Assembly (NCBI GenBank): GCA_044508835.1 | Contig: JBIQHD010000001.1 | Coordinates: 310,001 to 374,000 of the forward strand | DNA length: 64,000 nt | Reading direction: 5' to 3' | Source of the DNA: JAKFDI01 sp044508835 | Lineage (GTDB): Bacteria; Pseudomonadota; Gammaproteobacteria; Burkholderiales; Burkholderiaceae_C | Shown here: positions 35,602-46,700 of the stretch, piece after piece | Numbering within the stretch: position 1 is the first letter of the stretch | Layout of the letters: every line of letters begins with the position of its first letter | The notes under the pieces: generated by a model | What the model saw: the letters and a program-made list of their open reading frames with translations, nothing else | What the model was told of the DNA's origin: nothing | Databases searched by the model: none | Made by a program: the position numbers and the translations under genes

Positions 35602-38600
35602 ATGAACGCACCCCGCACCCCGCACCTGGAAGAAGCCGAGCAGGGCGCCGCCACGCCCACCGACGAGGCCTTGTGGTTCAAGGACGCGGTCATCTACCAG
35701 CTCAACGTCAAGGCCTTCTTCGACTCCAACGACGACGGCATGGGCGACTTCCGCGGCGTCGCCTCCAAGCTCGACTACGTCAAGGAGCTGGGCGTCAACA
35801 CCATCTGGCTGATGCCCTTCTACCCCTCGCCGCTGAAGGACGACGGCTACGACATCAGCGAGTACGAGGACGTGCACCCGCAGTACGGCACGCTCGACGA
35901 CTTCAAGCTGATGCTGGAAGAGGCGCACAGGCGCGACCTGCGCGTCATCACCGAGCTGGTCATCAACCACACCTCCGACCAGCACCCGTGGTTCCAGCGC
36001 GCGCGGCGTGCGCCGCCCGGCTCGCCCGAGCGCGACTTCTACGTGTGGAGCGACACCGAGGACAAGTACACCGGCACGCGCATCATCTTCACCGACACCG
36101 AGACCTCCAACTGGACCTGGGACCCGGTGGCCAAGGCCTACTTCTGGCACCGCTTCTTCAGCCACCAGCCGGACCTCAACTTCGACAACCCGCTGGTGCT
36201 CGAGGCCATCTTCAAGACGATGCGCTTCTGGCTCGACATGGGGGTGGACGGCTTCCGCCTCGACGCCATTCCCTACCTCGTGGAGCGCGAGGGCACCAAC
36301 AACGAGAACCTGCCCGGCACCCACGCCATCATCAAGCAGCTGCGCGCGGCCATCGACGCGAGCTACAAGAACCGGTTTCTTCTCGCCGAGGCCAACCAGT
36401 GGCCCGAGGACGTGCGCGACTACTTCGGCGAGGGCGACGAATGCCACGCCTGCTACCACTTCCCGCTGATGCCGCGCATGTACATGGCCATCGCGCAGGA
36501 AGACCGCTTCCCGGTGACGGAGATCATGGCGCAGACGCCGGACATCCCGGAGAGCTGCCAGTGGGCCATCTTCCTGCGCAACCACGACGAGCTCACGCTC
36601 GAGATGGTGACGAGCAAGGAACGCGACTACATGTACAGCACGTACGCGGCCGACCCGCGGGCGCGCATCAACCTCGGCATCCGCCGGCGGCTCGCGCCGC
36701 TGATGGACAACGACATCGACCGCATCAAGCTGATGAACGCGCTGCTGCTGTCGATGCGCGGCTCGCCCATCATCTACTACGGCGACGAGCTGGGCATGGG
36801 CGACAACGTCTTCATCGGCGACCGCAACGGCGTGCGCACGCCGATGCAGTGGAGCCCCGACCGCAACGCCGGCTTCTCGCGCGCCGACCCGCAGCGGCTG
36901 TACCTGCCGCCCATCATGGACGCCATCTACGGCTACCAGGCGGTGAACGTCGAGTCGCAGATGCGCGACCCGTCCTCGCTGCTGGCGTGGATGCGCCGCA
37001 TGCTGGCGGTGCGCCAGTCGAGCCGGGCCTTCGGCCGCGGCGAGCTGCTGTTCCTGCGGCCGGGCAACCGCAAGATCCTCGCCTACCTGCGCGTGCTGGG
37101 CGACGAGGCGGTGCTGTGCGTCTTCAACCTCAGCCGTTCGGCGCAGCCGGTGGAGCTGGACCTGTCGTTCTTCAAGGGCCGCGTGCCGGTGGAGGTGCTG
37201 GGCCGCACCGCCTTCCCGCCCATCGGCGACCTGCCCTACCTGCTGACGATCTCGGCCTACGGCTTCTACTGGTTCCGCCTGGCCAGCGACGTGGGCGTGC
37301 CCACCTGGCACACCGAGGTGCAGCCGCAGGAAGACCGCCCGGTGGTGGTGCTGTTCGACGGCTGGCTGAGCTTCTTCCGCGAGCACGTGGTGCCCTGGCG
37401 CATCGGCATGGCGGTGAAGACGCGCACCCAGTTCGAGACCGACACCCTGCCGCGCTACATGGAGACGCAGCGCTGGTACGGCGCCAAGGACGCGGCCATC
37501 AAGCGCGCGCGCATCGTCGACCACGCCGTGTGGGAGCAGGGCCGCCGCAGCTGGCTGCTGCCGCTGGTGGAGATCGACGGCGCGGGCGAGGCCTCGACCT
37601 GGTTCGTGCCGCTGGCCATGGCCTGGGAGGACGAGAACGAGGGCGAGGACGAGGACCGCCTGCGCGCCATCGCCGCCTCCACCGTGGCGCGCATCCGCCA
37701 GCAGGCGAGCGTGGGGGTGATGGGCGACGCCTGGCGCGACGACGCCTTCTGCCGCGCCGCCATCGCCGCCATCGCGACCGGCGCCCAGGTGCCCACCGAG
37801 CGCGGCCGGATCGAGTTCCGGCCCGCGGCCTCGTTCGCCTCGATCGTCGATGCCGACGTCGCCGCGCTCGAGGTGAGCAAGCCCCACGCGCAGAGCAGCA
37901 ACACCATCGTCACGCTCGGCGAGCGCGTGTTCCTCAAGGGCTACCGGCGGCTGCGCAGCGGCGTGAACCCGGAGTACGAGGTCGGCCGCTTCCTCACCGA
38001 GGTGGCGCGCTTCCCGCACTGCGTGCCGGTGGCCGGCGTGGTGGAGTACGCGCTGAACGACGGCGCCGCCATCACCCTGGCCATCGTGCAGGGCTACGTG
38101 CCCAACCAGGGCGACGGCTGGCGCTACGCCACCGGCCATCTCGAACGCTTCCTGGAGCTGCGGCGCACCAGCACCGAGCCCGTGCCGCCGGACGTGCACG
38201 GCGCGCACCTGGCGCTGATCGAGACGCTGGGCATGCGCACCGCCGAGCTGCACCTCGCGCTCGCGCAGCGCACCGGCAACCCGGCGTTCGATCCCGAGCC
38301 CATGACGGGCGAGGACGTGGCGGGCGACGTGCGCCGCGCCGCCGACGCCGCCCGCGCCGTGCTGCAGGACCTGGCCGCCCAGGCCGCGCCGCTGCCGCCG
38401 CCCGCCGCCGAGGAGGCGCGCGCGGTGCTGGCGCTGCGCGAGCGCATCGAGCAGCGCATCCAGGAGCTCGGCGCCGAGGCCGGCGACGCCCGCGGCCTGC
38501 GCATCCGCACCCACGGCGACTACCACCTCGCGCAGGTGCTGCTGGCCAGGAACGACTTCGTCATCACCGATTTCGAGGGCGAGCCCGGGCGCAGCTTCGA

Positions 38601-38952
38601 GGAGCGCCGCGCCAAGCGCTCGCCGCTGCGCGACGTGGCGGGCATGCTGCGCTCCTTCGACTACGCCGCGCTCGACGCGCTGCGCCGCGTGGCCACCACC
38701 GCCGACGAGTGGGCCCTGCTCGCGCCGCCGGCGCGCGAATGGGCGCAGCAGTCGCGCGACGCCTTCCTGCAGGGCTACGGCGACCGGGCGCAGGGAACGC
38801 CCCTGGCCGGCGCGCTGGAGCCCGGGCGCGGGCTGCTCGGCCTGTTCGAGCTGGAGAAGGCCCTGTACGAGCTGCGCTACGAGTTGAAGAATCGGCCCGA
38901 CTGGGTCCGCATCCCCTTGCAGGGAATCCTCGGCGTGGCGGGTCACCGCTGA
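35602..38952 (+). CDS. treS: trehalose synthase-maltokinase fusion (TreS-Mak)
   Basis: The 1116-residue bifunctional protein has two parts. Residues about 1-560 are a GH13_16 trehalose synthase that interconverts trehalose and maltose (DGFRLDAIPYLVEREGTNNE with the nucleophile, LLAEANQWPEDV, LRNHDELTLEM). Residues about 575-1116 are a maltokinase that makes maltose-1-phosphate with ATP (YMETQRWYGAKD, VFLKGYRRL, catalytic loop HGDYHLAQVLL, metal site ITDFEGEPG). The fusion is known in other bacteria and channels trehalose carbon to the GlgE encoded just upstream. All key residues are present. Confidence 0.95.
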   Translation: MNAPRTPHLEEAEQGAATPTDEALWFKDAVIYQLNVKAFFDSNDDGMGDFRGVASKLDYVKELGVNTIWLMPFYPSPLKDDGYDISEYEDVHPQYGTLDDFKLMLEEAHRRDLRVITELVINHTSDQHPWFQRARRAPPGSPERDFYVWSDTEDKYTGTRIIFTDTETSNWTWDPVAKAYFWHRFFSHQPDLNFDNPLVLEAIFKTMRFWLDMGVDGFRLDAIPYLVEREGTNNENLPGTHAIIKQLRAAIDASYKNRFLLAEANQWPEDVRDYFGEGDECHACYHFPLMPRMYMAIAQEDRFPVTEIMAQTPDIPESCQWAIFLRNHDELTLEMVTSKERDYMYSTYAADPRARINLGIRRRLAPLMDNDIDRIKLMNALLLSMRGSPIIYYGDELGMGDNVFIGDRNGVRTPMQWSPDRNAGFSRADPQRLYLPPIMDAIYGYQAVNVESQMRDPSSLLAWMRRMLAVRQSSRAFGRGELLFLRPGNRKILAYLRVLGDEAVLCVFNLSRSAQPVELDLSFFKGRVPVEVLGRTAFPPIGDLPYLLTISAYGFYWFRLASDVGVPTWHTEVQPQEDRPVVVLFDGWLSFFREHVVPWRIGMAVKTRTQFETDTLPRYMETQRWYGAKDAAIKRARIVDHAVWEQGRRSWLLPLVEIDGAGEASTWFVPLAMAWEDENEGEDEDRLRAIAASTVARIRQQASVGVMGDAWRDDAFCRAAIAAIATGAQVPTERGRIEFRPAASFASIVDADVAALEVSKPHAQSSNTIVTLGERVFLKGYRRLRSGVNPEYEVGRFLTEVARFPHCVPVAGVVEYALNDGAAITLAIVQGYVPNQGDGWRYATGHLERFLELRRTSTEPVPPDVHGAHLALIETLGMRTAELHLALAQRTGNPAFDPEPMTGEDVAGDVRRAADAARAVLQDLAAQAAPLPPPAAEEARAVLALRERIEQRIQELGAEAGDARGLRIRTHGDYHLAQVLLARNDFVITDFEGEPGRSFEERRAKRSPLRDVAGMLRSFDYAALDALRRVATTADEWALLAPPAREWAQQSRDAFLQGYGDRAQGTPLAGALEPGRGLLGLFELEKALYELRYELKNRPDWVRIPLQGILGVAGHR

Positions 38953-38982
38953 CCGCGCCCGCCGGCCGAACCGGAGAGACAG

Positions 38983-39669
38983 ATGGAACAGGTCGACGTC
39001 CTGCTCGAACCCGTGCGGGCCTTCTTGATGCAGCTCGGGGTGTTCCTGCCGCGGCTGGGCATCGCGCTGGTGGTGCTGATCGTGGGCTTCCTGCTCGCGA
39101 AGGCGGCGCGCTTCGCGGTGGTGAAGGCGCTGCGCGCGATCAACTTCCACATCGTCACCCGCCGCTCGGGCATGGACGGCTTCCTGCAGAAGGGCGGCAC
39201 CGACACCGACACCACCGCGCTCTTCGGCCTGCTGGTGTACTGGGTGGTGATCCTCGCCGCGCTCATCGTCGCCTTCAACGGCCTGGGGCTCACGGCCGTC
39301 ACCGAGCTGCTGGGCCGGGCGATGCTGTTCGTGCCCAAGATCATCGTGGCGCTGCTCATCCTCGCCTTCGGCACCTACTTCGCGCGCTTCGTCGGCAACG
39401 CGGTCATCACCTACTGCCGCGGCATCGGCCTGCAGGACGCCGACCTGCTGGGCCGGCTCGCGCAGTACGCCATCCTCGCCTTCGTGCTGATGATCGCGCT
39501 CGACCAGATGGACATCGGCGGCGCCATCGTGCGGCACTCCTTCCTCATCATCCTCGGCGGGCTGGTGTTCGCGGTGGCGCTGGCCTTCGGCCTGGGCGGG
39601 CGCGAATGGGCGGCGGCGCGGCTGGAGCGCTGGTGGCCCACCGTGCGGCGGCGCGACGAGGACCGCTAG
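38983..39669 (+). CDS. small MscS-type membrane protein (TM-helix repeat), putative channel
   Basis: The 228-residue protein has about four or five membrane spans: LGIALVVLIVGFLLAKAARF, LLVYWVVILAALIVAFNGLG, IVALLILAFGTYFARFVG, YAILAFVLMIALDQM and IILGGLVFAVALAFGLGG. This is the conserved TM-helix repeat of MscS relatives such as CmpX. The last span, ending in AFGLGGRE, matches the pore helix of such proteins. The cytoplasmic beta and alpha/beta domains of true MscS are absent. It sits inside the trehalose cluster, 30 bases after treS and 17 before glgX. A role in solute release or in sensing osmotic state is inferred from that context. Confidence 0.82.
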   Translation: MEQVDVLLEPVRAFLMQLGVFLPRLGIALVVLIVGFLLAKAARFAVVKALRAINFHIVTRRSGMDGFLQKGGTDTDTTALFGLLVYWVVILAALIVAFNGLGLTAVTELLGRAMLFVPKIIVALLILAFGTYFARFVGNAVITYCRGIGLQDADLLGRLAQYAILAFVLMIALDQMDIGGAIVRHSFLIILGGLVFAVALAFGLGGREWAAARLERWWPTVRRRDEDR

Positions 39670-39686
39670 GGCCGCGCAGTTCCGGC

Positions 39687-41822
<2,136 letters not shown>

Positions 41823-41837
41823 GGGTGTGCGCCGAGA

Positions 41838-41939
41838 CCCTCACCCCGGCCCTCTCCCGCAAGCGGGAGAGGGAGGAATGCCCATGCCCCGCGCGTATGG
41901 CTCCCTCTCCCGCTTGCGGGAGAGGGCCGGGGTGAGGGC
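41838..41939. repeat. palindromic repeat pair (family A), between glgX and treZ
   Basis: Two inverted units, 41838-41874 and 41901-41939, with CCCTCTCCCGC/GCGGGAGAGGG stems and outer CCCTCACCCC / GGGGTGAGGG flanks. The pair lies inside the putative glucan operon and could act as an mRNA-stabilising or attenuating hairpin. That role is inference. Confidence 0.9.
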
Positions 41940-41975
41940 CGCGCGGCACGCGCCAACCCTTCTTCGCAGTACCCC

Positions 41976-43787
41976 ATGACCCACGACATGCCCTTCGGCG
42001 CCACCCTGCTCGCCACCGGCGGCGTGCGCTTCCGCCTCTGGGCGCCGGCCTGCGAGCGGGTGCAGCTCGAGCTCGACGAGGGCGCCACCGCCCGGCGCGT
42101 GCCCATGCAGCCGCAGCCCGGCGGCTGGCACGAGCGCATCGAGCCCGCCGCGGGCGCCGGCACGCGCTACCGCTTCGTCGTGCGCGAGGGCCTGGCCGTG
42201 CCCGACCCGGCCTCGCGCTGGAACCCCGACGGCGTGCACGGCCCGAGCGTCGTCACCGACCCCGGCGCCCATGCCTGGCACGACGCCGCCTGGACCGGCC
42301 GGCCCTGGCACGAGGCGGTGGTGTACGAACTGCACGTCGGCACCTTCACGCCCGAGGGCAGCTACCCCGCCGCGGCGCGGCACCTCGGCGAGCTGGCGGC
42401 GCTGGGCGTCACCGCCGTCGAGCTGATGCCGCTGGCGGACTTTCCCGGCCGGCGCGGCTGGGGCTACGACGGCGTGCTGCCCTTCGCGCCTCACGCCGGC
42501 TACGGCACGCCGGGCGAGCTCAGGCAGTTCGTCGACGCGGCGCACGGCCACGGCCTGATGGTGCTGCTCGACGTGGTCTACAACCACTTCGGCCCCGAGG
42601 GCAACTACCTGCACGCCTACTGCCCCGGCTTCTTCAACCCGGCGCACCAGACGCCCTGGGGCGCGGCCATCGACTTCGACGGCGACCACAGCCGCACCGT
42701 GCGCGACTTCTTCGTGCACAACGCGCTGTACTGGGTGGAGGAGTTCCACCTCGACGGCCTGCGCATGGACGCGGTGCACGCCATCCGCGACGACGGCTCG
42801 CCGCACATCGCCTGCGAGATCGGCCGCGCGTTGCGCGACGGGCCGGGGCGCCGGCGCCACGTGCACCTCGTGCTGGAGAACGACGCCAACGAGGCTCGCC
42901 ACCTCGAACGCGACCCGCTCGGCGCGCCGTTCTGCGCCGACGCGCAGTGGAACGACGACCTGCACCACGCCGCGCACGTGCTCGTGAGCGGCGAGCGCGA
43001 CGGCTACTACGCCGACTACGCCGAGGCGCCGCTCGCGCAGTTCGGCCGCACGCTGGCCGAGGGCTTCGCCTACCAGGGCGAGCCGTCGCCGCTGCGGGGC
43101 GCGCCGCGCGGCGAGCCGAGCGCGCACCTGCCGGGCACGGCCTTCGTCTCCTTCGTGCAGAACCACGACCAGGTCGGCAACCGTGCCTTCGGCGAGCGGC
43201 TGCACGCGCTCGCCGCCTGCGATGCCGCGGCGCTGGAGGCGGTCCATGCCTGCCTGCTGCTCTCGCCGCACGTGCCGATGCTGTTCATGGGCGAGGAGTT
43301 CGCGGCCTCCACGCCCTTCCTCTACTTCTGCGACTTCGGGCCGGAACTGGCCGAGGCCGTGTCCACCGGCCGGCGCGAGGAGTTCAGGCGCTTCGCGCTC
43401 TTCGCCGACGAGGCCGCGCGGGCGCGCATCCCCGACCCGAACGCGGTGGCGACCTTCACCGCCAGCAAGCTGCACTGGGAAGAGCGCGGGGCGCCCGGCC
43501 ACCGCGAGCGGCTGGCGCTGGTCGAGCGCCTGCTCGCGCTGCGCCGCACCTGGCTCACGCCGCGCCTGGCGCGCCAGCGCGGCGGCGGGCGGCACCGGGT
43601 GGAGGGCGACGTGCTGCGCGTCGAGTGGACGCTGGGCGACGGCTCGACGTGGCGCCTCGTCGCCAACTTCGGCCGCACCGCGGCGGCGGTGGCGAGCGTC
43701 GGCCAGACGGTGTACGCGCACGGCGCCGACGCGGTGCAGCTGCTGCCGCACGGCGTGCTGGTGAGCCTGGAGGCGGCCGATGGCTGA
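41976..43787 (+). CDS. treZ: malto-oligosyltrehalose trehalohydrolase TreZ
   Basis: The 603-residue GH13_10 enzyme releases free trehalose from the maltooligosyl-trehalose made by TreY. It shows an N-terminal CBM48-like domain (VRFRLWAPACERVQLEL) and the barrel motifs LLDVVYNHFGPEGNYL, DGLRMDAVHAI (nucleophile), LVLENDANEARHL (acid/base) and FVQNHDQVGNRAFGERL. The C-terminal domain is of usual size. Its last eight bases overlap the start of the malQ-treY gene, so the two steps of the TreYZ pathway are translationally coupled. Confidence 0.95.
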   Translation: MTHDMPFGATLLATGGVRFRLWAPACERVQLELDEGATARRVPMQPQPGGWHERIEPAAGAGTRYRFVVREGLAVPDPASRWNPDGVHGPSVVTDPGAHAWHDAAWTGRPWHEAVVYELHVGTFTPEGSYPAAARHLGELAALGVTAVELMPLADFPGRRGWGYDGVLPFAPHAGYGTPGELRQFVDAAHGHGLMVLLDVVYNHFGPEGNYLHAYCPGFFNPAHQTPWGAAIDFDGDHSRTVRDFFVHNALYWVEEFHLDGLRMDAVHAIRDDGSPHIACEIGRALRDGPGRRRHVHLVLENDANEARHLERDPLGAPFCADAQWNDDLHHAAHVLVSGERDGYYADYAEAPLAQFGRTLAEGFAYQGEPSPLRGAPRGEPSAHLPGTAFVSFVQNHDQVGNRAFGERLHALAACDAAALEAVHACLLLSPHVPMLFMGEEFAASTPFLYFCDFGPELAEAVSTGRREEFRRFALFADEAARARIPDPNAVATFTASKLHWEERGAPGHRERLALVERLLALRRTWLTPRLARQRGGGRHRVEGDVLRVEWTLGDGSTWRLVANFGRTAAAVASVGQTVYAHGADAVQLLPHGVLVSLEAADG

Positions 43788-46700
43788 GCCTCGCGACGTG
43801 CTGGCGCGGCTGTGCGCGCGCGTGGGCATCGCGACCTCGTACCACGACGTGTTCGGCCAGCGGCACGAGATGCCGCCGGAGAACCTGCGCACGCTGCTGC
43901 GCGAGTTCGGCATCGACGAGGCCACGCCCGGCGCCCTGGCCGCGGCCGAGGCGCGCGACTGGCATGCGCCGCTGCCGCCGGTGGCGGTGGTCGAGGCCGG
44001 CGCCGGGCGCTGGGAGGTGGAGCTGCGGCTGCCGGAACCGGTCTCGCGCCTGCGGTGGCGGGTGCGGGAAGAGGGCGGGCGGGCGCACGCCGGCGAGATC
44101 GATCTCGCCGGCTGCGCCGTCGTGGCGACGGCCGAGGTCGACGGCGTGCGGCACCGGGCGCTGCGGGTGGCGTTCGAGCTGGCGTTGCCGGTGGGGTATC
44201 ACGTGCTGAGCCTCTCCGACCCGTCGCAAACCCACCCGTTCGGGCTGAGCCTGTCGAAGCCCCACGATGTGCCACCCACCGGGCCTTCGACAAGCTCAGG
44301 CCGAACGGAGCAGAGAAGTGATGGGGAAGGCACCCTCCTCATCACCGCCCCCGCCCGTTGCTGGCGCCCGCCCGCCCTGCAGGGCGACGGCCGCGTCTGG
44401 GGCCCGGCCCTGCAGCTCTACGGCCTGCGCTCCGAGCGCAACTGGGGCATCGGCGACTTCGGCGATCTCGCCACCGTGGTCGAGCAATGGGCCGCCCGCG
44501 GCGCCGGCATCGTCGGCCTCAACCCGCTGCATGCGCTGTTCCCGCACAACCCGGCGCACGCCAGCCCCTACAGCCCGTCGTCGCGGCTGTGGCTGAACAC
44601 CCTCTACCTCGACGTCGAGGCCATCGAGGACTTCCGCGACTGCGAGCCGGCGCAGCGCCACGTGCGCTCGGCCGCCTTCCAGCAGCGGCTCGAACGCCTG
44701 CGCCAGGCCGGGCTCGTCGACTACCCCGGCGTCTGCGCCGCCAAGCACGACGTCCTGCAGCAGCTCCACGCGCATTTCCGCGAGAAGCACCTCGCCGCCG
44801 GCACGCCGCGCGCGAACGAGTTCCGCGCCTTCCAGGCCGAGCACGGCGAGTCGCTTCGCCTGCACGCCACCTTCGAGGCGCTGCAGGCGCAGTTCCACGC
44901 CGCCGATGCCTCGGTGTGGGGCTGGCCGGTGTGGCCCGAATCCTGCCGCGATCCGCGCTCGCCCGCGGTGCGGCGCTTCCAGGCCGAGCAGCCCGGGCGC
45001 ATCGAGTACTTCGAGTACCTGCAATGGCAGGCCGACCGCCAGCTCGCCGCGCTCGCCCGCCGCTGCCGCGAGCGCGGCCTGGCGGTGGGCCTGTACCTCG
45101 ACCTCGCGGTGTCGGTGGACCGCGCCGGCTCCGACACCTGGGGCCATGCCGCGCTCTACGCGCAGGGCGCGAGCGTGGGCGCGCCGCCCGATGCCTTCAA
45201 CCCCGCCGGGCAGGGCTGGGGCCTGCCGCCGCTGCGCCCCGACCGGCTGCGCGATGACCGCTACGCCTTCTTCATCGAGACCCTGCGCGCGTCGATGCGC
45301 CACGCCGGCGCGCTGCGCATCGACCACGTGATGGGGCTGATGCGCCTGTACTGGATCCCGCCCGGCTGCAGCCCGCGCGAAGGCGCCTACGTGCACTACC
45401 CGCTGGAGGAGCTGCTCGCCGTCGTCGCGCTGGAGAGCGAGCGCAACCGCTGCATGGTCATCGGCGAGGACCTGGGCACCGTGGCCGACGAGATGCGCGC
45501 GGCGCTGGCGCGCTTCGAGCTGCTGTCGTACCGGCTGCTGTACTTCGAGCGCGCCGACGGCGGCGCCTTCAAGCCGCCGGCCGACTACCCGCGCGAGGCG
45601 CTGGTGGCGGTCAGCACCCACGACCTCGCCACGCTGGCCGGCTGGTGGACGGGCCGCGACCTCGCGGTGCGGCAGTCGCTCGGGCTCTTTCCCGACCCGG
45701 CGGTGTACGAGGAACAGCTCGCCGGCCGCGCGCAGGAGCGCGTGCGCCTGCTGCTCGCGCTGCAGCGCGAGGGCCTGCTGCCCGAGGGCATGAGCCCCGA
45801 CGCCTCGGCCGCCACGCCGCTCACGCCCGCGCTGGTGGAGGCGGTGCACGCCTACCTCGCCGCCACGCCCTCGCGCGTGATGATGCTGCAGCTCGAGGAC
45901 GCGCTGGGCGTGGCCGAGCAGCCCAACATGCCCGGCACCACGCACGAGCACCCCAACTGGCGGCAGAAGCTGCCGCTGGCGGCGGATGCGGTCATCGCCG
46001 ATGCGCGCGTGCAGTCGCTCGCGGCGCTGCTGGCGCGGATCCGCCCGCACGCCCCGCTGCGCGAAGCGGCGGCGCCGCGCGCCGAGGCCATCGTGCCGCG
46101 CGCCACCTACCGGCTGCAGTTCCACCGCGACTTCGGCTTCGACGACGCGATCCGCGTGCTGCCCTACCTGCGGCGCCTGGGCGTGAGCCACGTCTACTGC
46201 TCGCCGCTGATGCGCGCGCGCGCCGGCAGCACGCACGGCTACGACATCGTGGCGCACGACGAGATCAACCCCGAGCTCGGCGGGCGCGAGGGCTTCGACC
46301 GCTTCGCCGCCGCGGCGCGCGAACGCGGCATGGGCCTGCTGCTGGACATGGTGCCCAACCACATGGGCGTGCTCGGCGCCGACAACGCCTGGTGGATGGA
46401 CGTGCTGGAGAACGGCGAGTCCTCCGCCTACGCGCGCCACTTCGACATCGACTGGCACCCCGTCAACCGCGAGCTCGACGGCAAGGTGCTGGTGCCGGTG
46501 CTCGGCGAGCACTACGGCGCGGTGCTCGACGGCGGCCAGCTCTCGCTGCGCTTCGAGCCGCAGGCCGGCAGCTTCGCGCTGCGCTACTTCGAGCACCGCT
46601 TCCCGCTCGACCCGCGCAGCTACGCGCCGCTGCTGCAGCGGGCCGCGGCGCAGCTCGGCGACGGCGCCTCGCGCGATGCGCTGTCGAGCCTGGCCTCGGC

